A DNA stretch of 64,000 nt from Rotaria socialis (GCA_905331475.1 CAJNYU010002348.1:228096-292095); one strand, 5' to 3'. Shown: positions 24,802 to 37,900, counted from the stretch's first letter. Notes: a model not told the origin generated them from the sequence alone. Numbers and translations: made by a program.

Positions 24802-25479
24802 ATGTGTATGCAAAATGTACATCAAAAAAATCAGAATTCTACATTGAATGTTTCAATGATTAAAACTGAAGAATGGCCACCAACCGTAACAGTATATCCA
24901 ATAAGTTCGTCAGAAAGTAGTCTCACGTCTGTTGATGATAATGATATAATTGCGTTTGGTCCAATTAACGTAAAACGACGTAGAAAACCAGCACCGACAC
25001 TAGCTACTGGTCGTAGGTCCAAGTATGAGATTTTAACTCCTGAAGAAGCAAATAAACGTGATATAAGACGTGCACGTAATCGTGCTGCTGCTGAACGAGT
25101 GCGTATCAATCGACTTAATGTTGAACAACAATTACAAGGGAAAATTGATGAATTAGAAAATCAAGAACAAAATTTACTCGATATTATAGAATTGCTCCAA
25201 TCTCAAAAGCTTCAATTAGAGACGCGACTTGTCACGCACGACAAGCTATGTTCAAGTAGATCTTTACCGAACGCGCAAAATTATCTCATACCTACAGTTC
25301 TCTCAACTAGTGCTCCTACATCGGCACCATCTCAACAAGTATCTTCATTTTGTTTCGAAGATTTATTTTCTGATTCACCGACTCCTGCACAAACTCAGCC
25401 AGATAATCTATCAAATTTATTACCAACTTTGATGCCCATCGATGAACTCGACATATTTTTGATGGATATATGTGAATGA
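24802..25479 (+). CDS. Fos-family-like bZIP transcription factor
   Basis: Single long frame; ATG at 24802 gives 225 residues, but the frame is open back to 24673 with coding-like sequence, so an upstream exon may supply the true start. The bZIP region (about 25018-25250) reads LTPEEANKRDIRRARNRAAA and then ERVR, with five zipper leucines in exact heptads (QQLQ, DELE, QNLL, ELLQ, LQLE) and a closing THDKLC, all colinear with Fos proteins ([27 protein letters not shown] at the end). Fos proteins dimerise with Jun and bind AP-1/CRE DNA in the nucleus. The normal Cys/Ser before the last Arg of the basic region is Val here. An IKTEEW sumoylation-type motif precedes the domain. C-terminal part Ser/Thr/Pro/Gln-rich. 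It may be a divergent Fos/ATF3 relative. Confidence 0.8.
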   Translation: MCMQNVHQKNQNSTLNVSMIKTEEWPPTVTVYPISSSESSLTSVDDNDIIAFGPINVKRRRKPAPTLATGRRSKYEILTPEEANKRDIRRARNRAAAERVRINRLNVEQQLQGKIDELENQEQNLLDIIELLQSQKLQLETRLVTHDKLCSSRSLPNAQNYLIPTVLSTSAPTSAPSQQVSSFCFEDLFSDSPTPAQTQPDNLSNLLPTLMPIDELDIFLMDICE

Positions 25480-28400
25480 TACTATTATCTCAATGCTTTC
25501 CACTTTTTATCATGTTAATATGCTATGAAATAATTCTTTGTATTTACAAAATCTTTTTGTGCCTTTGTATTCGACCAGGTTTGTTGTTAGAAAAAATGAT
25601 ATTTTACTAGTTATGCAAAAAAAACGAATCAAAAGTAACTGTCGTTTTTCTTCTCTTTCAACAAGCTCTAATCGATGCATCTTTATGTGTAATATTTTCA
25701 ATTTTTTAAATATTTAGATTTGATTAAAATATTATTTTTCATTTTGAAGAAAAAAAAAAAAAACGTTAACCAGTGAAATAATAAACAAAATTGACAAGTA
25801 GAAAACTAAAGAAACGTTTTGAGTGACAACAGCAAAGAAGTTGATTGGTTTTGAGAGGTTTACTTTTTGCTCTTACTCTCCTTGAAAACCAGCGTTAGTG
25901 TTATTACATCTCTATAGCCCATTAATTTTTACCTACAGGGCGACTTACAGACGATTCGTTTCTTTCTTTTCGATATTTTATACAACCGATTTCATGTCAT
26001 GAAATACATTTTGTCCTAAACTATTTCTCAAATAGAAGAAAAAATAAAATACGAAAGTAAATGTGCATATTTTACTTATATTAAAATAGATATCCCTGAT
26101 CTGGTTCATTTATCATCAATAGGAAATATGTTAATTATTAATTGAAAAAAAATACTTGTACTGATAATAACGAGTACACTCTTAATGTAACATATTACGA
26201 AACACCTGAGATATTTACAATATGAATAAATAGTTAGTGTGATGTTAACCTTGTATTTTAAAATGTTAAATGAAAGAGAAAGAAGAACTTGTATGGAATC
26301 TGTTGACATAAAGAGAAAAGTCAACCGTAAAATGGTCACTTGAATAAATTGTAAATATATATTATTAATTAATATTATTGTTCTTCAACTATTATATTCG
26401 TAATTTTAACATAAATTATTATCGATATATTTCTGTGATCTTCTATGGCATATCTATCCACGTTCCAAATGAATTCAGAAAAGAAACAAGTCTAAAGAAA
26501 CGAACAGTCTGACATCTATATTGAAATGAATATGCCCTGCATGCCATATACCTCAAAGTTTCTTTTTTCTCTCTCAATGCTAGGTCTAACTGACATTGAT
26601 CAATGACAAATTTGAAAAGTGAAAGAACGCCAGATTTCTCTTATGTAAGAATGTTTTTGTAACTGATTCAACTACTTGAGAAAAATATTTCTTGATTGGA
26701 TACTTTGATTGAATGAGAAGTATTTTTCAATAGCACTGTTGAAAAACAAAGCATTTTTTTTTCATCAAGGTTGTTTTTACCGCAATTTGAGAAAAGGTCA
26801 ATTATTTTCAGAGAAAAACCCGGCAAGATAAATCTCTTCAACACGATTCAGTTTTTATAAGTATGTATATTTATTAATAAATATTATTAACAATGTACAA
26901 TTTATTTAAAACTGAAATTATCATTATTTTTTGTAGGTAAAAGTCTAAACATCACTATAAGTATAATTTCGAAGGTCTTTTCATCAACCACAGTATTCAT
27001 CAACCAGAAACTGATTATTTTAAGAAATCTTCTTGTACAGATTTCATAACATAAATAGCTTCACCAAAGAAATTTATCTACAGATGTTTACTTAATGATG
27101 CAATGGTTTCAGTCATTTAGAAATCAATTTAATATTTGTCTCAAATGAATGACAATTAAAGATTTTTAGTTATGAATGATTTATACTTTTATGAATGAAT
27201 GTGATTATAAGTAATATTAAGATGAAAGCTCAATTGTAACAATAGAGCGTTCGTCTCATGTGAATTGACATTTAATTGAATCATGGAAAATAGCTTCAAA
27301 AAAGAGTGCCACTTTAGTACAACAAATACGTTGATAGATCATGAATAAGAATCAAAGCAACAATAGAAATTAGAATGAGAAAACGAGATAATAATACTTA
27401 CAAATACAAGAAAAATGAAGTTCATTAAACATGAATATAATTGAATTATGGAGTTTCAAAAGAAGTAAAATATTTAACAATGATAAATATCCACAGAAAA
27501 TTTATTTATTCCATTGATGTACAAGTAGTCTAAAAACTCTCTTTAGTGGAATAGTTTTATTTTCGATTGATAAATGAAATGCACTTAACAAAATTCCCCT
27601 GCATTTGTATTCAGCTATTAGATACCTAATAAAATATATGTGCCGATTTTGTATCTTATCAAAATATAGAGAAGAAATGCTCGCCTAAAAGTTTAGCTTA
27701 TTAACTTGACTTTGAAAAGTATATAGTGAAAACACAACGCCAACATAATTATCTACGTACGTCGAACCTTTGTGAGTTCTTTCAAATAAAAATACACTGT
27801 AATCAGACTGTCTAGTTTGAAAGTGTCATTTAACTTTATTAAAAAAATAACTCAAGTTACTCTTTGATTGGATGAAAATTTGCAGACATGACTACGACCT
27901 GGTTGGATGCTTCTCGTAAATCTTTTTAAATTATTGAAACGACCACAAACAGTCGCATTATCCCATTAAATTATATGCATCCTATTTGCTATAATTCCGA
28001 AAGTCACGCCAGTCGATTATTGCATTTTTCTATTTACTCAACACTAGAAAGAACGCTCTATGTTACATTTTCTAACTTCATATGAAATACAAGTTTATTA
28101 ATATCTATGATTTCATTTGAAGAGACTTTTTTTTCTAAAATATGAATTATTTAATCTAATAGACTGGAAAGGAATTCTAATAAATTATTCTTTTAATCGG
28201 CATTAACTTCTCATAGAACTTCGCTTGTTGTAATTAGAAAAGAAATCAGACGTTTAGTGTGCATTTTTTTTCTATTCATATATCGATTATATTATAAACA
28301 TTATTTATAATTTTCATAAAATTTCAATATTAAAATTCTAAAGTGATCTTATCATAAAAATAAAGAATAATTATTGAATGCTTCACAATCGTCCAATAAG

Positions 28401-28553
28401 TTTAATATCGTTCTTTCAAAGGCACATGTAAAATCGTAGTTAACATGCTTGCCGAAACTCTTGCGTGTGTATCTAAAAATACATGCTATTTCACATTAAC
28501 ATGAACATCATTTGAATATTTATTATATGGTAACGCGACGTTAGTGTCGCCAA
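25480..28553. other. Intergenic, nothing recognised
   Basis: Three kilobases of AT-rich sequence downstream of the bZIP gene. I see no coding exon, RNA gene or clear repeat. The first 300 bp probably hold the bZIP 3' untranslated region. Confidence 0.4.
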
Positions 28554-28765
28554 CCCTCTACTAAAAGGGATTCAGTCATGTAGAACGTAGCTATCCAAAA
28601 TTATCTAGCTGCGAGACTTCATATTTTATAGCTACGAAATGATTTTCAGGAAAAAAGAGATTGATAACCGAGCATCAATAGAAAACTTGCTTGGAAGAAT
28701 CACCAAGGAAATGTCATTTAAGTACTACTTACTAATGCTAGATGCCAACATTGAAGTTAAGTGCA

Positions 28766-29031
28766 CCCAATCTGCTACTCGGGTTGAATTCGTACGGCAG
28801 GAAAACACTCGAAATCACTGGAACGTGGAAGCAGTGTTCAGGTCGGAATTTTCCCTGTGCTTTCAGGCTGGAACTGATTGGAAAATCACTGGAAAACAAC
28901 CGCAAAATTCCGGACGGGACACTGCTTCCGATTTCCGCGATTTACAGTGCTTTCCTGCAGGATACGGTGGTTTTTCTCGCATTTTCCTGCCGGTTCCCAT
29001 AGTATCCGTTCTCCGGAATCATTGACTTGGG
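28766..29031. repeat. GC-rich inverted-repeat element, copy 1
   Basis: Starts near CCCAATCTGC and ends GACTTGGG, weak inverted ends. The inside repeats words such as GGAAAACACTCGAAATCACT and CTGGAAC in both orientations, and shares AGGAAAACAC, GAAATC(A/G)CTGGAAC and TGGAAGCAG with the element at 29823-30119. Open frames across it are a by-product of the GC content. Confidence 0.55.
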
Positions 29032-29033
29032 TA

Positions 29034-29298
29034 CCCTAATCCATTCTCCCCCCGACGACTCCCCGACGACTTTATTTGGGGGCTCCCGGAGATTTCTCCG
29101 GGGAGAATTGCTGAAACTTTTAAATTTTAAAAAATTAAGAAGAATTTATTAGTAATTAGATATTTCTTCCATTATGACCGTATAACTCCCCGGGGAGTCC
29201 CCGCAAAAGAACAAAATCCCTAAGGATTTCCTGTCGTGAGTCCCCGGGGATTTGTCAGGGAACTTCCTGGGAATTCTTATAGGGAGAGGTGACTAGGG
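29034..29298. repeat. MITE with CCCTA(A/G)TC ends
   Basis: Left CCCTAATCCATTCTCCCC, inverted right CCCTAGTCACCTCTCCC. GTA flanks both ends (29031-29033 and 29299-29301). The inside is rich in CTCCCCGG / CCGGGGAG words. It directly abuts the preceding element. An 83-bp relative lies at 47796-47878. Confidence 0.6.
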
Positions 29299-29822
29299 GT
29301 ACAACTCAAGCTATGCTCCGAAAAATTTCGATCACCTTGATAACGGAGTGAAGAAAAATATCCATTTAAGAGAGCTACGATCGAAATACTCTATTTTAGT
29401 AAAGTTACAACTCAAATTGATCTGTGGACTAGATATTTAACATGAATCAACACGAGTAGATCAGAGATCAAATCAAACTAACTTTTTCTAACTCGATTTC
29501 GATTAGCTTTGTCCTGATTTTTGCTCAAACTCATGTAGATTCATTTTATTTTCGTACCTTTTCGGTCTCTAATGTATATATGCATTTCTGGGTACAGGTT
29601 CACAGATACAAAAATCGAACACACAAATGTTTTGAATCAAACCCAGTCGCAATCAGGAAAAGCTAAACTTTTTAAGATATTCGCGACAAATATAAATTTC
29701 AAATATTTCACAATCTGTCTTCGGAAGAACGTCAAGGCATCTACCATATTCGAAAATTGTTTCAACTTTTCTGATCGAAACAACTTATAACTATTCTATA
29801 AGTCTGCAAGACCTGCAGTCTT

Positions 29823-30119
29823 CCCAGGTCGAATATTCCGGCCACCGGATCCCGTAGGATACTCCAGGGAATATGCTGGAAAGTCACCATATCCAGCAGG
29901 AAAACACGGGAAATCGCTGGAACATGGAAGCAGCATTCCGGTCAAAAATACGGTCGGTCTTTTCCCGAGAATTCCTGCCAAGTTACGGTGGTTTACGATC
30001 AATTCCTGCCGGAAAGCACCGGAAAAAATGCAAAAAATTTCCAACCGGAATGCTGCTTCCTCAAAATCAAGGGAACTATCCGGGACCGGCCGTTCCCAGG
30101 CCGGATCGCTCGACCTGGG
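29823..30119. repeat. GC-rich inverted-repeat element, copy 2
   Basis: Left CCCAGGTCGAATATTCCGGC and inverted right CCCAGGTCGAGCGATCCGGC show good terminal inverted repeats. About 297 bp, non-coding, sharing internal words with 28766-29031 in both orientations. Confidence 0.65.
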
Positions 30120-30603
30120 TTATAATGACAACAGCTTTTTAACTGAGCGGCTAGTCCCCTCCAATAGTTTTGTTTCATGTATGCGGTGAACGTGATCCTT
30201 TTAAATGCTGCATGATTGATTGAAAGCTTCGCTTCATTCTATAATTATTAGATGAAAACAAAGAAAATTTTCAAGAAACCCGAAAACAACTGTTGTGAGA
30301 CTAATTTAATTCAGTTTCATCTGCATATACACATGCGATAAATTCCTCACAATTTAGAGAAGAATAAGACAAGATTCTCGAGTACTTATACAGTTTGCGT
30401 ACGTTCGTAGATGCGCTAATCTAAAATTCTGGGGTTAAGCTTGAATAAATTCTTCGTGCTACAATAAAAGTTGACATATCAATAATAAACTGAAGACTGT
30501 GAAAAAAGTCTTCAATATCTTAGTGTTTATACACAAAATACAGTCATGAAGTTATGTTCAACTGTTTGATAAAAAAGACCTTAGTGCAGCATTCTCCATA
30601 ACC

Positions 30604-30748
30604 CATATATGTCAAAGTTGAAACTTGAATTCAATTTTCAAATTTTAAACCAATAGCATTCTGAAGAATCGTGACTCTCACATATATCGCTATGAGTTGA
30701 AAATTGAAATGTTCTATTTTCAACTGAATTCAAGTTTCAAGTTTAACA
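30604..30748. repeat. Palindrome with GTTGAAACTTGAATTCA arms
   Basis: GTTGAAACTTGAATTCA at about 30617-30633 and the inverse TGAATTCAAGTTTCAAGTTT at about 30725-30744, with TTTTCAA words between. A small foldback. Confidence 0.5.
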
Positions 30749-31089
30749 CTGCTGCCATAGCCATGTTTGCTTAAATAATAATTTTTTTCTCAAGCAAAGA
30801 AAGATCATTAAGCATTTAATATTCAATCCAGCGATAGCCGTATTCTTATTTGAAGCAACTTTATTTATGGCATGGATTTAGATTATCAGTAAAATAGATC
30901 GTATGATCAGTAAGAAAAAAGATTACGAAATCTGTTGATTGAATGAATGATCAGTTATATACTAAAGTATCAGTTGTTAAATTAAAAGTTATGTAATAAA
31001 ATTGTAATATTAGTCAATAAAATAGAGTAACAGTTACTTAAAGCAAACAATAAGTAAAGAAGTCAAAAAGTAGAGCATCCAGAATTTTG

Positions 31090-31370
31090 GTAATATGACA
31101 CTCGCCAATACTGGCGAAACTCCACCACATTTTCAATTATTAGAGCAAACGATATTGATATATGATATGGACTCTTCACAAATCCCATACAGTTTATCTT
31201 ATGTTCTGGCCAACTTGACGAACGTACAGCAATTTTTGATCCAAAGTTGAATGATTCAAAGCCTGTCGTTAGTATAGTGAATTGCTCGAGTTGACTCTCG
31301 TGAATATTGGCGAATGTCCATATATGCCCTTCGCTAATATTGCCGAAAGTTGGGTCGACGTTCGCCAATA
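31090..31370. repeat. Word-repeat element built from TTCGCCAATA
   Basis: TTCGCCAATA or its inverse TATTGGCGAA, with variants, occurs at about 31096-31112, 31300-31315, 31328-31345 and 31357-31367. The centre holds an open frame on the minus strand without recognisable family. Resembles the word-based arms of the element at 54737. Confidence 0.45.
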
Positions 31371-33705
31371 AACCCCCTGGACTCCTGTCAATAATTGGTG
31401 AAAATTATATTGGTGGAGATTGAGTATCCGAAAAAGTACACCAAAGTGATTTAGGGTGGGTTATGGCTTTGGCTGAATTTGAAGAAATGATTTTAGTGGA
31501 CACAAACAACTGCAATCCCCACTCACTCACCATCATATCACATCCACACCCACCCTTTTTTTCTTTTACTTATCAAATTTCCTTTTTTTACTGGTACAAA
31601 TGATATTTTTTTACTGCTATTTTATATAATAAACTGATCACTCTCATTATTTACTGTCCTAGTGAATGTACTCACCCAGCGAGTACTCAAAAGCACTCGC
31701 GCTAGAAAATGCCCTGGGAACTCACGAGTGTAACGAACAACTAGATTGGATTAGCTTGTGCCACTCTCGGCAAAGATGTTTATTAGGCTACTTCAAGTTA
31801 TCCAGAGTGTAACGACAAAACTAGAGAGTGTCGCCTATGCCCATCGGCATGATGGTGTATTGTGTCATCTGACATCTCCAGAGTGTAGCAACTTCATACA
31901 TGACGCACGTATATATAGGAGAGAGATACATTAGAACAATGGAAAGAGAACAGAAAGAGAAGGAAGGAGAATCATCGAAGCGTGCCATCAATATCGGCAC
32001 AACGAGTACTCGTGGATTTAATTACTCATCAGTAGTACTCTGGTGGGTTTTTATAAAATGCTCAGATATCTATATTTTGTTCTGCATCTTTCTGATGCGC
32101 TCAATTTATTTTATTTAAAAACTGATGATAGAACAGTGACGTGCATGATAGGAATTTCAGAAACGAATTGTTTTATTATCTTAAAAATGCTTTTTAATTA
32201 GGACGTAGAGATAAAACATTTATCAACAGAATGCGAGAAAAACTAAATAAAAATTTCTATTGAAAACATTACAACATATGTAAACGCAAACATAAGCACA
32301 AATGAGAAAAAAATTATGGATCGAATTAAGATACGCGATAACAATACACATTCATTTTATATCGTTACAAAAAACACGAACATTTTAAATCGAAAACTAC
32401 TATCGTTAAGTAACAAATAAAAAATCGATGAACTGTCTTCTGTATGATAAATGTATCTTCAGAATATTGAATTTTATAAGTTTGTGAAAAAAATTTCTCA
32501 TACGCCTTGTTTCATTAATTTTCATAAAAAAATTTTATTTTATCTAAAACGATATTTCATCTTTGATTTAAGCTTTAAAATTTAACAAATAATTTTGTAA
32601 TTTCAAATAAATATTTGGTCTTACTTGAGACGTGAATAGCTGAAATGAAATGGATTTGTTTTTTCTATTCTTTAAATAGCCAATTGACTACGGCACATGA
32701 ATGACTAATCACAAAATATGGAGGATGAAATCACTAATAACGTCGTCGATGCTACTCTTAAATGCTGTCGAAATACCTGTCACTCGTCAGTTGCTAGTCA
32801 TTTAGTTTTACTTTTTCAAAAGCGCATGTGTTCATTCTGTGCAATAGACCTCTGTACAACCCTCTTTGTTTATTAAAACGATGACAAAATCTTTTCGAAA
32901 AACTACACTTGAAATCTAATAAATCCGCCCCAAAAACTTTTTGTCAAACCTTATACAAAATCTTTTTTTCCTTAAAAAAGTCACTCTCTCTCCCTAAAAA
33001 AACAAACAATTATTTCCTCAAACAGATGTTTTTTACTAAAACAATTGAGGATCAAAAATTTTTGAAAATTTGACGACGGATTCGAGTTCCCCTATCCCGG
33101 AAACCTTTCGCCAAAATTATTCCTAGAAATATTGTGAGAATTTAGTTGAATTTGTGCATCTGCTGTCCTATTGAACGAACGACCGGACGAATATAACTCA
33201 CTTTTTGTATGATCCTCCTTTTAGTAGAGGGAACTTCATTCATGCCTCCTTCAAAAGCTTTTAATCTAATATTCTAAAATATATATAATTATTTCAATGA
33301 TAATTATCTAGTATATAATAATAAATAGCAGTCCGATGATTAAACAGCAAAATCTCCGCTACAAACTCCCCTACATAATAGAAGCCCATGAGTGGTGTCT
33401 CTGTTGCGCAAGCTATAATTTTATAACAAAGCATGACCAGATACCAAATTTTGCGTTATTTGATAAAGAAATGTTCATCCTTTCATTTTTCATCGGTTTC
33501 AGTTCATTTTACATGAAGTAAACTTTGATGTTCAACGGAAAAATCTAACCCAGCGGGTGGGCTTCTATTCTGCGAGTGGGATTTAGTCAAAAATAGATAA
33601 ATTGTTTTGTTTTTATTTCTTCAAAGTTAAAACAGTGGTACTTTTAACAAAATAACGCGGACAACATCAAAGAAAAAGAAAAATATTCAATAGGAAAAAA
33701 TAGGT
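31371..33705. other. Intergenic with degenerate repeats
   Basis: Between 31660 and 32060 the words AGTACTC, CGAGTAC and AGAGTGTA recur, with a TATATATAGG TATA-like box at about 31910, so a decayed element (possibly a solo LTR) is conceivable. The remainder shows nothing. CCTTTTAGTAGAGGG at 33217-33231 is the exact inverse of 28554-28568. Confidence 0.3.
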
Positions 33706-34959
33706 TTAAGCCTCGGAACCGTATGACACATCAGAAACAGATAGCGAAGTAGCTGGTGGTATTGGTGAACATTGATTTTCTTCGTTGACTACCATTGAAG
33801 TTGGTTGTGTCATTGGTAATGATAGTAGACGTTGTTGATTTGGCTTCGATTGAACTGCATTATTGTTCACGGACACACTGCGCATTGGTATGTTTTGTTT
33901 TTTTGAATAACAAATATTATTATTATTTTCTGTTATTGTTAAGTTTGTTTTCATCACTCGTTTAGCTTGTAAATATTGATCATTATTTGTTGATAAGCAA
34001 CAATAAAAAACATGTTTGAAACTTAAACGAAATATTCCACTTAGAAATGCGTATACGATAGGATTTGTTGCTGAATTAACAAATAAAAGAAATTGTGCTA
34101 CACTTGATATTGGTAAAAGTATAGGACTTTGTTGAGGTAATAATTCACTTGTTGCTAGCATTTGAAATGCCCAATATGGTGAACAACATAAAATGTGTAT
34201 GCTTATAACAGCTAAAACTAAAACAGATACTTTTCTTCGTGTACGTGTTGATGTACGTGAACGACGATGTTGTTGAGATACTTTATGTCTTAAACGGCAA
34301 ACAATTTGTATATAAAAGTATACCATTAAACTGAGTGGCAAAACAAATGTGATTGCTGATGTATACACAACAAATATCATGTAGAGTAAACGTGAGTCAG
34401 AAATTGGAAAATTAATAATGCACTGAACTTCTAATGAAGGAGGATTATTTTGAGTCGCTGTAAAAGCTATAATTGGTAGCATTAAAATGAATGAAAGTAT
34501 CCATGTTAATATTAAAAGTAAATTCGGATTGACACGTGAACGCCATACTATAGATTTAGCTGAATAACAAACCGCTAAATATCGATCGAATGCTAATAAA
34601 GCTAATATAATAATCGATGTATATTGATTAACACCTTGAGTTAGAAAAAATAATTTACATGTAAAACCACCAAATATCCATGCACGAGTTATAAGAGATG
34701 ATGCAAAAAATGGTATACCACTTAAAAAGACAAGATCCGATAAGGCTAAATGTAATAGATATGTATTTGTGACAGTTTTTAATCGACCATAGTTAAGTAC
34801 AACATAAATAACAAGTAGATTTCCTATGACACCAATGATCATGACAGTTACCAAAAGAATGGGAAAAATAAATAAGAATAAATTATTGCCATCCTTATTT
34901 AAATAATTGATGCAATCATATGAACCGTTGCTTGAAGTACAATTACTATCGTAATTCAT
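33706..34959 (-). CDS. Somatostatin/allatostatin-C-type peptide GPCR
   Basis: Single-exon class A receptor, 417 residues, start at 34959 (no other ATG fits). Extracellular N-terminus with NCT and NGS glycosylation sequons, then seven helices. Visible marks: LALSDL in helix 2, Cys in FTCKLFF and Cys in EVQCIINF (disulfide), GVNQYTSI before helix 3, matching the INQFTSI of somatostatin receptors, AFDRYLAVCY (DRY), a basic third loop, CCSPYW in helix 6 (the usual CWxP tryptophan is shifted or replaced), and NSATNPIVYAFL (NPxxY). The C-tail is Ser/Thr/Asn-rich with a Cys pair after helix 8 that could be palmitoylated. In this receptor group ligands are cyclic somatostatin- or allatostatin-C-like peptides and coupling is to Gi; the ligand here is inferred. 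Opioid/galanin-type receptors are the main alternatives. Confidence 0.9.
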   Translation of the reverse strand: MNYDSNCTSSNGSYDCINYLNKDGNNLFLFIFPILLVTVMIIGVIGNLLVIYVVLNYGRLKTVTNTYLLHLALSDLVFLSGIPFFASSLITRAWIFGGFTCKLFFLTQGVNQYTSIIILALLAFDRYLAVCYSAKSIVWRSRVNPNLLLILTWILSFILMLPIIAFTATQNNPPSLEVQCIINFPISDSRLLYMIFVVYTSAITFVLPLSLMVYFYIQIVCRLRHKVSQQHRRSRTSTRTRRKVSVLVLAVISIHILCCSPYWAFQMLATSELLPQQSPILLPISSVAQFLLFVNSATNPIVYAFLSGIFRLSFKHVFYCCLSTNNDQYLQAKRVMKTNLTITENNNNICYSKKQNIPMRSVSVNNNAVQSKPNQQRLLSLPMTQPTSMVVNEENQCSPIPPATSLSVSDVSYGSEA

Positions 34960-37900
34960 TTTTTATGAACGAGTACTGCTTTTATTTTGTCTAAAAGAAA
35001 GAAAACTTAAATATTCAGAGTATATTTAGAAAATGTCGCCAACATAAAAAAATGGCTAGCTTATTCAAAGGAGTTGACGACTTGTCTGATGAGAGAGGCT
35101 TCATAATTCGTGTAAATAACACTATTTCAGACTACTGTTGACTTCACAAAAAAAAACAAATGTTACTTCTCGTCAACTAGAAAAAGAAAATCATATATCT
35201 ACAGCATTTCTAATTTTCATTTTTCAATTGAAATACTCCATGAATAATATATATATATATACATAGAGAGAGAGAGAGAGAGAGTTGTCAATTCAAATTT
35301 GTATTCGATAGCTAAAATATAATCTTATGTACCGTACTTGAAATTTCAATATATCTTACTTTTTTACTATTAAACTAACTAGCTAACTCTGAAAAATGAT
35401 TTTGTTTGCATAATTTAACTATGATTAATAAATGTTTTTAGAAAACAAGTGATAATTTTCTTAATGTATTACATATTTATCTTTTGATACTACTTTATGC
35501 GTAAAAATTTGTTTCATCAAACCAACAATAATAATAAATCGTAGTAATTATGTAGATTATTAAAGTCCTATTACTTGTGAATAAATTAGTGTGTATGAAT
35601 AAGTCAAAGCAAGAATAGTTTAACTGATTTTTTTTTACATGTCACAATTATTTATCGTTTACTCGGTATACTACATTTATATGAGAAGATGTTTAGTCTA
35701 TTTTTCTCTTTATTTAATAAGACTATTGTGAAAAGAGAGAAAGAAAAATTAGTGAGAAGAATAAAAATATAATAATGGCTAGAAAAGCATTAGAGATGAG
35801 CATCTAAATAATACAAAAAGAGGGATTTACTCACTAATTTTTACTAATTAATACTGTGAAAAAAAGATTCTTAAATTTGCAAGTTTCTTTTTTCTTTAAT
35901 ATTACAGCATGCTTTTAATCATGTCAATTACTAATGTCTGATTACACAGTCACTACTTCTATTTTATGTAGAATTTTATTTCTTTTCCTATTCAAACATC
36001 ATCTTCAAAGAAATTCTTATGTGTTATAATAATCGTAGATGAAGAATAAAATTGTAGCTCATCGAACTGAGATACGTCTTCTCTCCATGAATATCGTCGA
36101 TTAGTTCAATTAGATGATGATGCCCATTGTTGACACGATCCAGCATGACGATGAGGAGCATAACTGTTACTACAATTTTCAATACTAACTAGAAAAAAAA
36201 TGTTTGATCAACAAGCAGATGATTGAAATGGATTGCGAAGAAACTTCGGTGAATAAGAAAGTGATGATTTCATTAAAAAAAACATGAATTATTTATCCGT
36301 AGTGGGACCAACAAAAAAAACATTTTGAGCACCCCCAGCAGAAATTTTTCTGCAAGGTGGGAAATGTACGTGGGAGTTCCTTAAAAAAGCTGTATATATT
36401 CCTCTTGATATTGCATGATTTGTCTACGATCAAGATATGAGTCTTTTTGCAGAAAAGCAACATGGTTCTTCAGAAGGACCAAGAAGAGGAAATTGGCAAC
36501 CCTAGTGGCCATAAATGAGACAAAGAAGAAAAATAAATAAGCGTAGAAACCGAGATTCGTTTCATTTGAGAAACTGAGAACAATCGATAAATATGATATA
36601 GAATACAGTGGATTGTCCTTCGTATCTAAGTCTGAAAGCATCGAATACTATCAACAACAATACAAGCACTAGTTGTAGAGAGGATGACAACTACTAGACG
36701 AAGATAGGGGATGTGTTAACAGTCCTATGAGAGAAAAGAATAAAAACTCTGAGAAAAGAAAAGAAAAATAATGCAAATCATGTATCTATGAGGAGTAACC
36801 AACAAGTTACAGTTTATTAACAAAATAAAAAGCAAGTATGAGGAAACAGTTCTATTTTTCTCTATCTCTCTCTTAGAACCTTTATCTCGTCATCAAAGAA
36901 TAATAGTCTCAGAAAATTAGTTAGATACCGATAAACGGAAAGGCTCTCTTTAAAAGAATTCGTACTCTAAAGTTTTTTTCCTATAAGACCACAGCTTATC
37001 TAAGATTTGCTAATCTGTCTGACACTACAATTGTTTCATCCGATGAGCTAAATTCTTTCACGATTGAACCTACACTATTCATGTAGCTTTAGGTTCAAGA
37101 ACTATAAATATAGATTGTTTTTTTTCCAGTTGTTCGTCTCTACTACAGTTTGGATTAAGATGCATTATGAATAAATATCGATACCAATTGACAAATAACT
37201 TTCACGATGTATTTTTTTGCCTTTTGAGTATTTATCTGTTACAACAGAAAATAGAATATACAATATAGACAGTTATATTTTATTTCTTTTTGTTCTTGAC
37301 AAACGATGCCTAACTCTTTTCTTCCTGAAATCTAATTCATCTTTTTGGCATCAGATTTTACTAACCTACAATTACCTACCCGATGACAAGTAGTATAAAA
37401 ATCTATTAGAACTATCCCGGTAGGATTAAAGTATGAAACATAATCCAGCTCATGATATTATAAAAAGTAAAAAGGAATTCATCAAAAGTTGTTTTGATGT
37501 GCAAATTACTGCCTACTGTTGCAACTTACCGATTGCGAAAGAGGATAATCATAATATAATTAAGTCAGTGTCAAACAAGATTACAAGGTGGTTATATCAA
37601 ATACAATTGTGTTTCATACCGATCCTACAGGATGCTACAATATTCGGAGTATAACTTTAATGGTTTATTAGTAGAAAAAATACATCCTCAAATGTTTGTC
37701 AAGTTTTAGAATAAAGAAGAGGCATTTGTGGTCGTCTGTCACTGCTGTTTTTGTAACATGCTTGCTCTATTTAGATTAGACTTGTATTTCTTTTATTTCA
37801 AAACTCTTTCCGGACTTTGTATCATATAGGATAGTCGTTCAAAAACAAACATCTATGAGATTTATGTATTATTACGATCTCTATTCTGTATATATCTTAA

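Noticed and set aside
24831..25109. Minus-strand frame of 92 codons
   Set aside because: Shadow of the bZIP coding region.
28639..30142. Open frames of 80-130 codons on both strands
   Set aside because: They fall inside GC-rich palindromic repeats; similar peptides in two places reflect repeat copies, not genes.
36080..36190. Exon-like stretch on the minus strand
   Set aside because: Has an acceptor and a short coding-like run, but no donor partner and no family match; kept only as a note.
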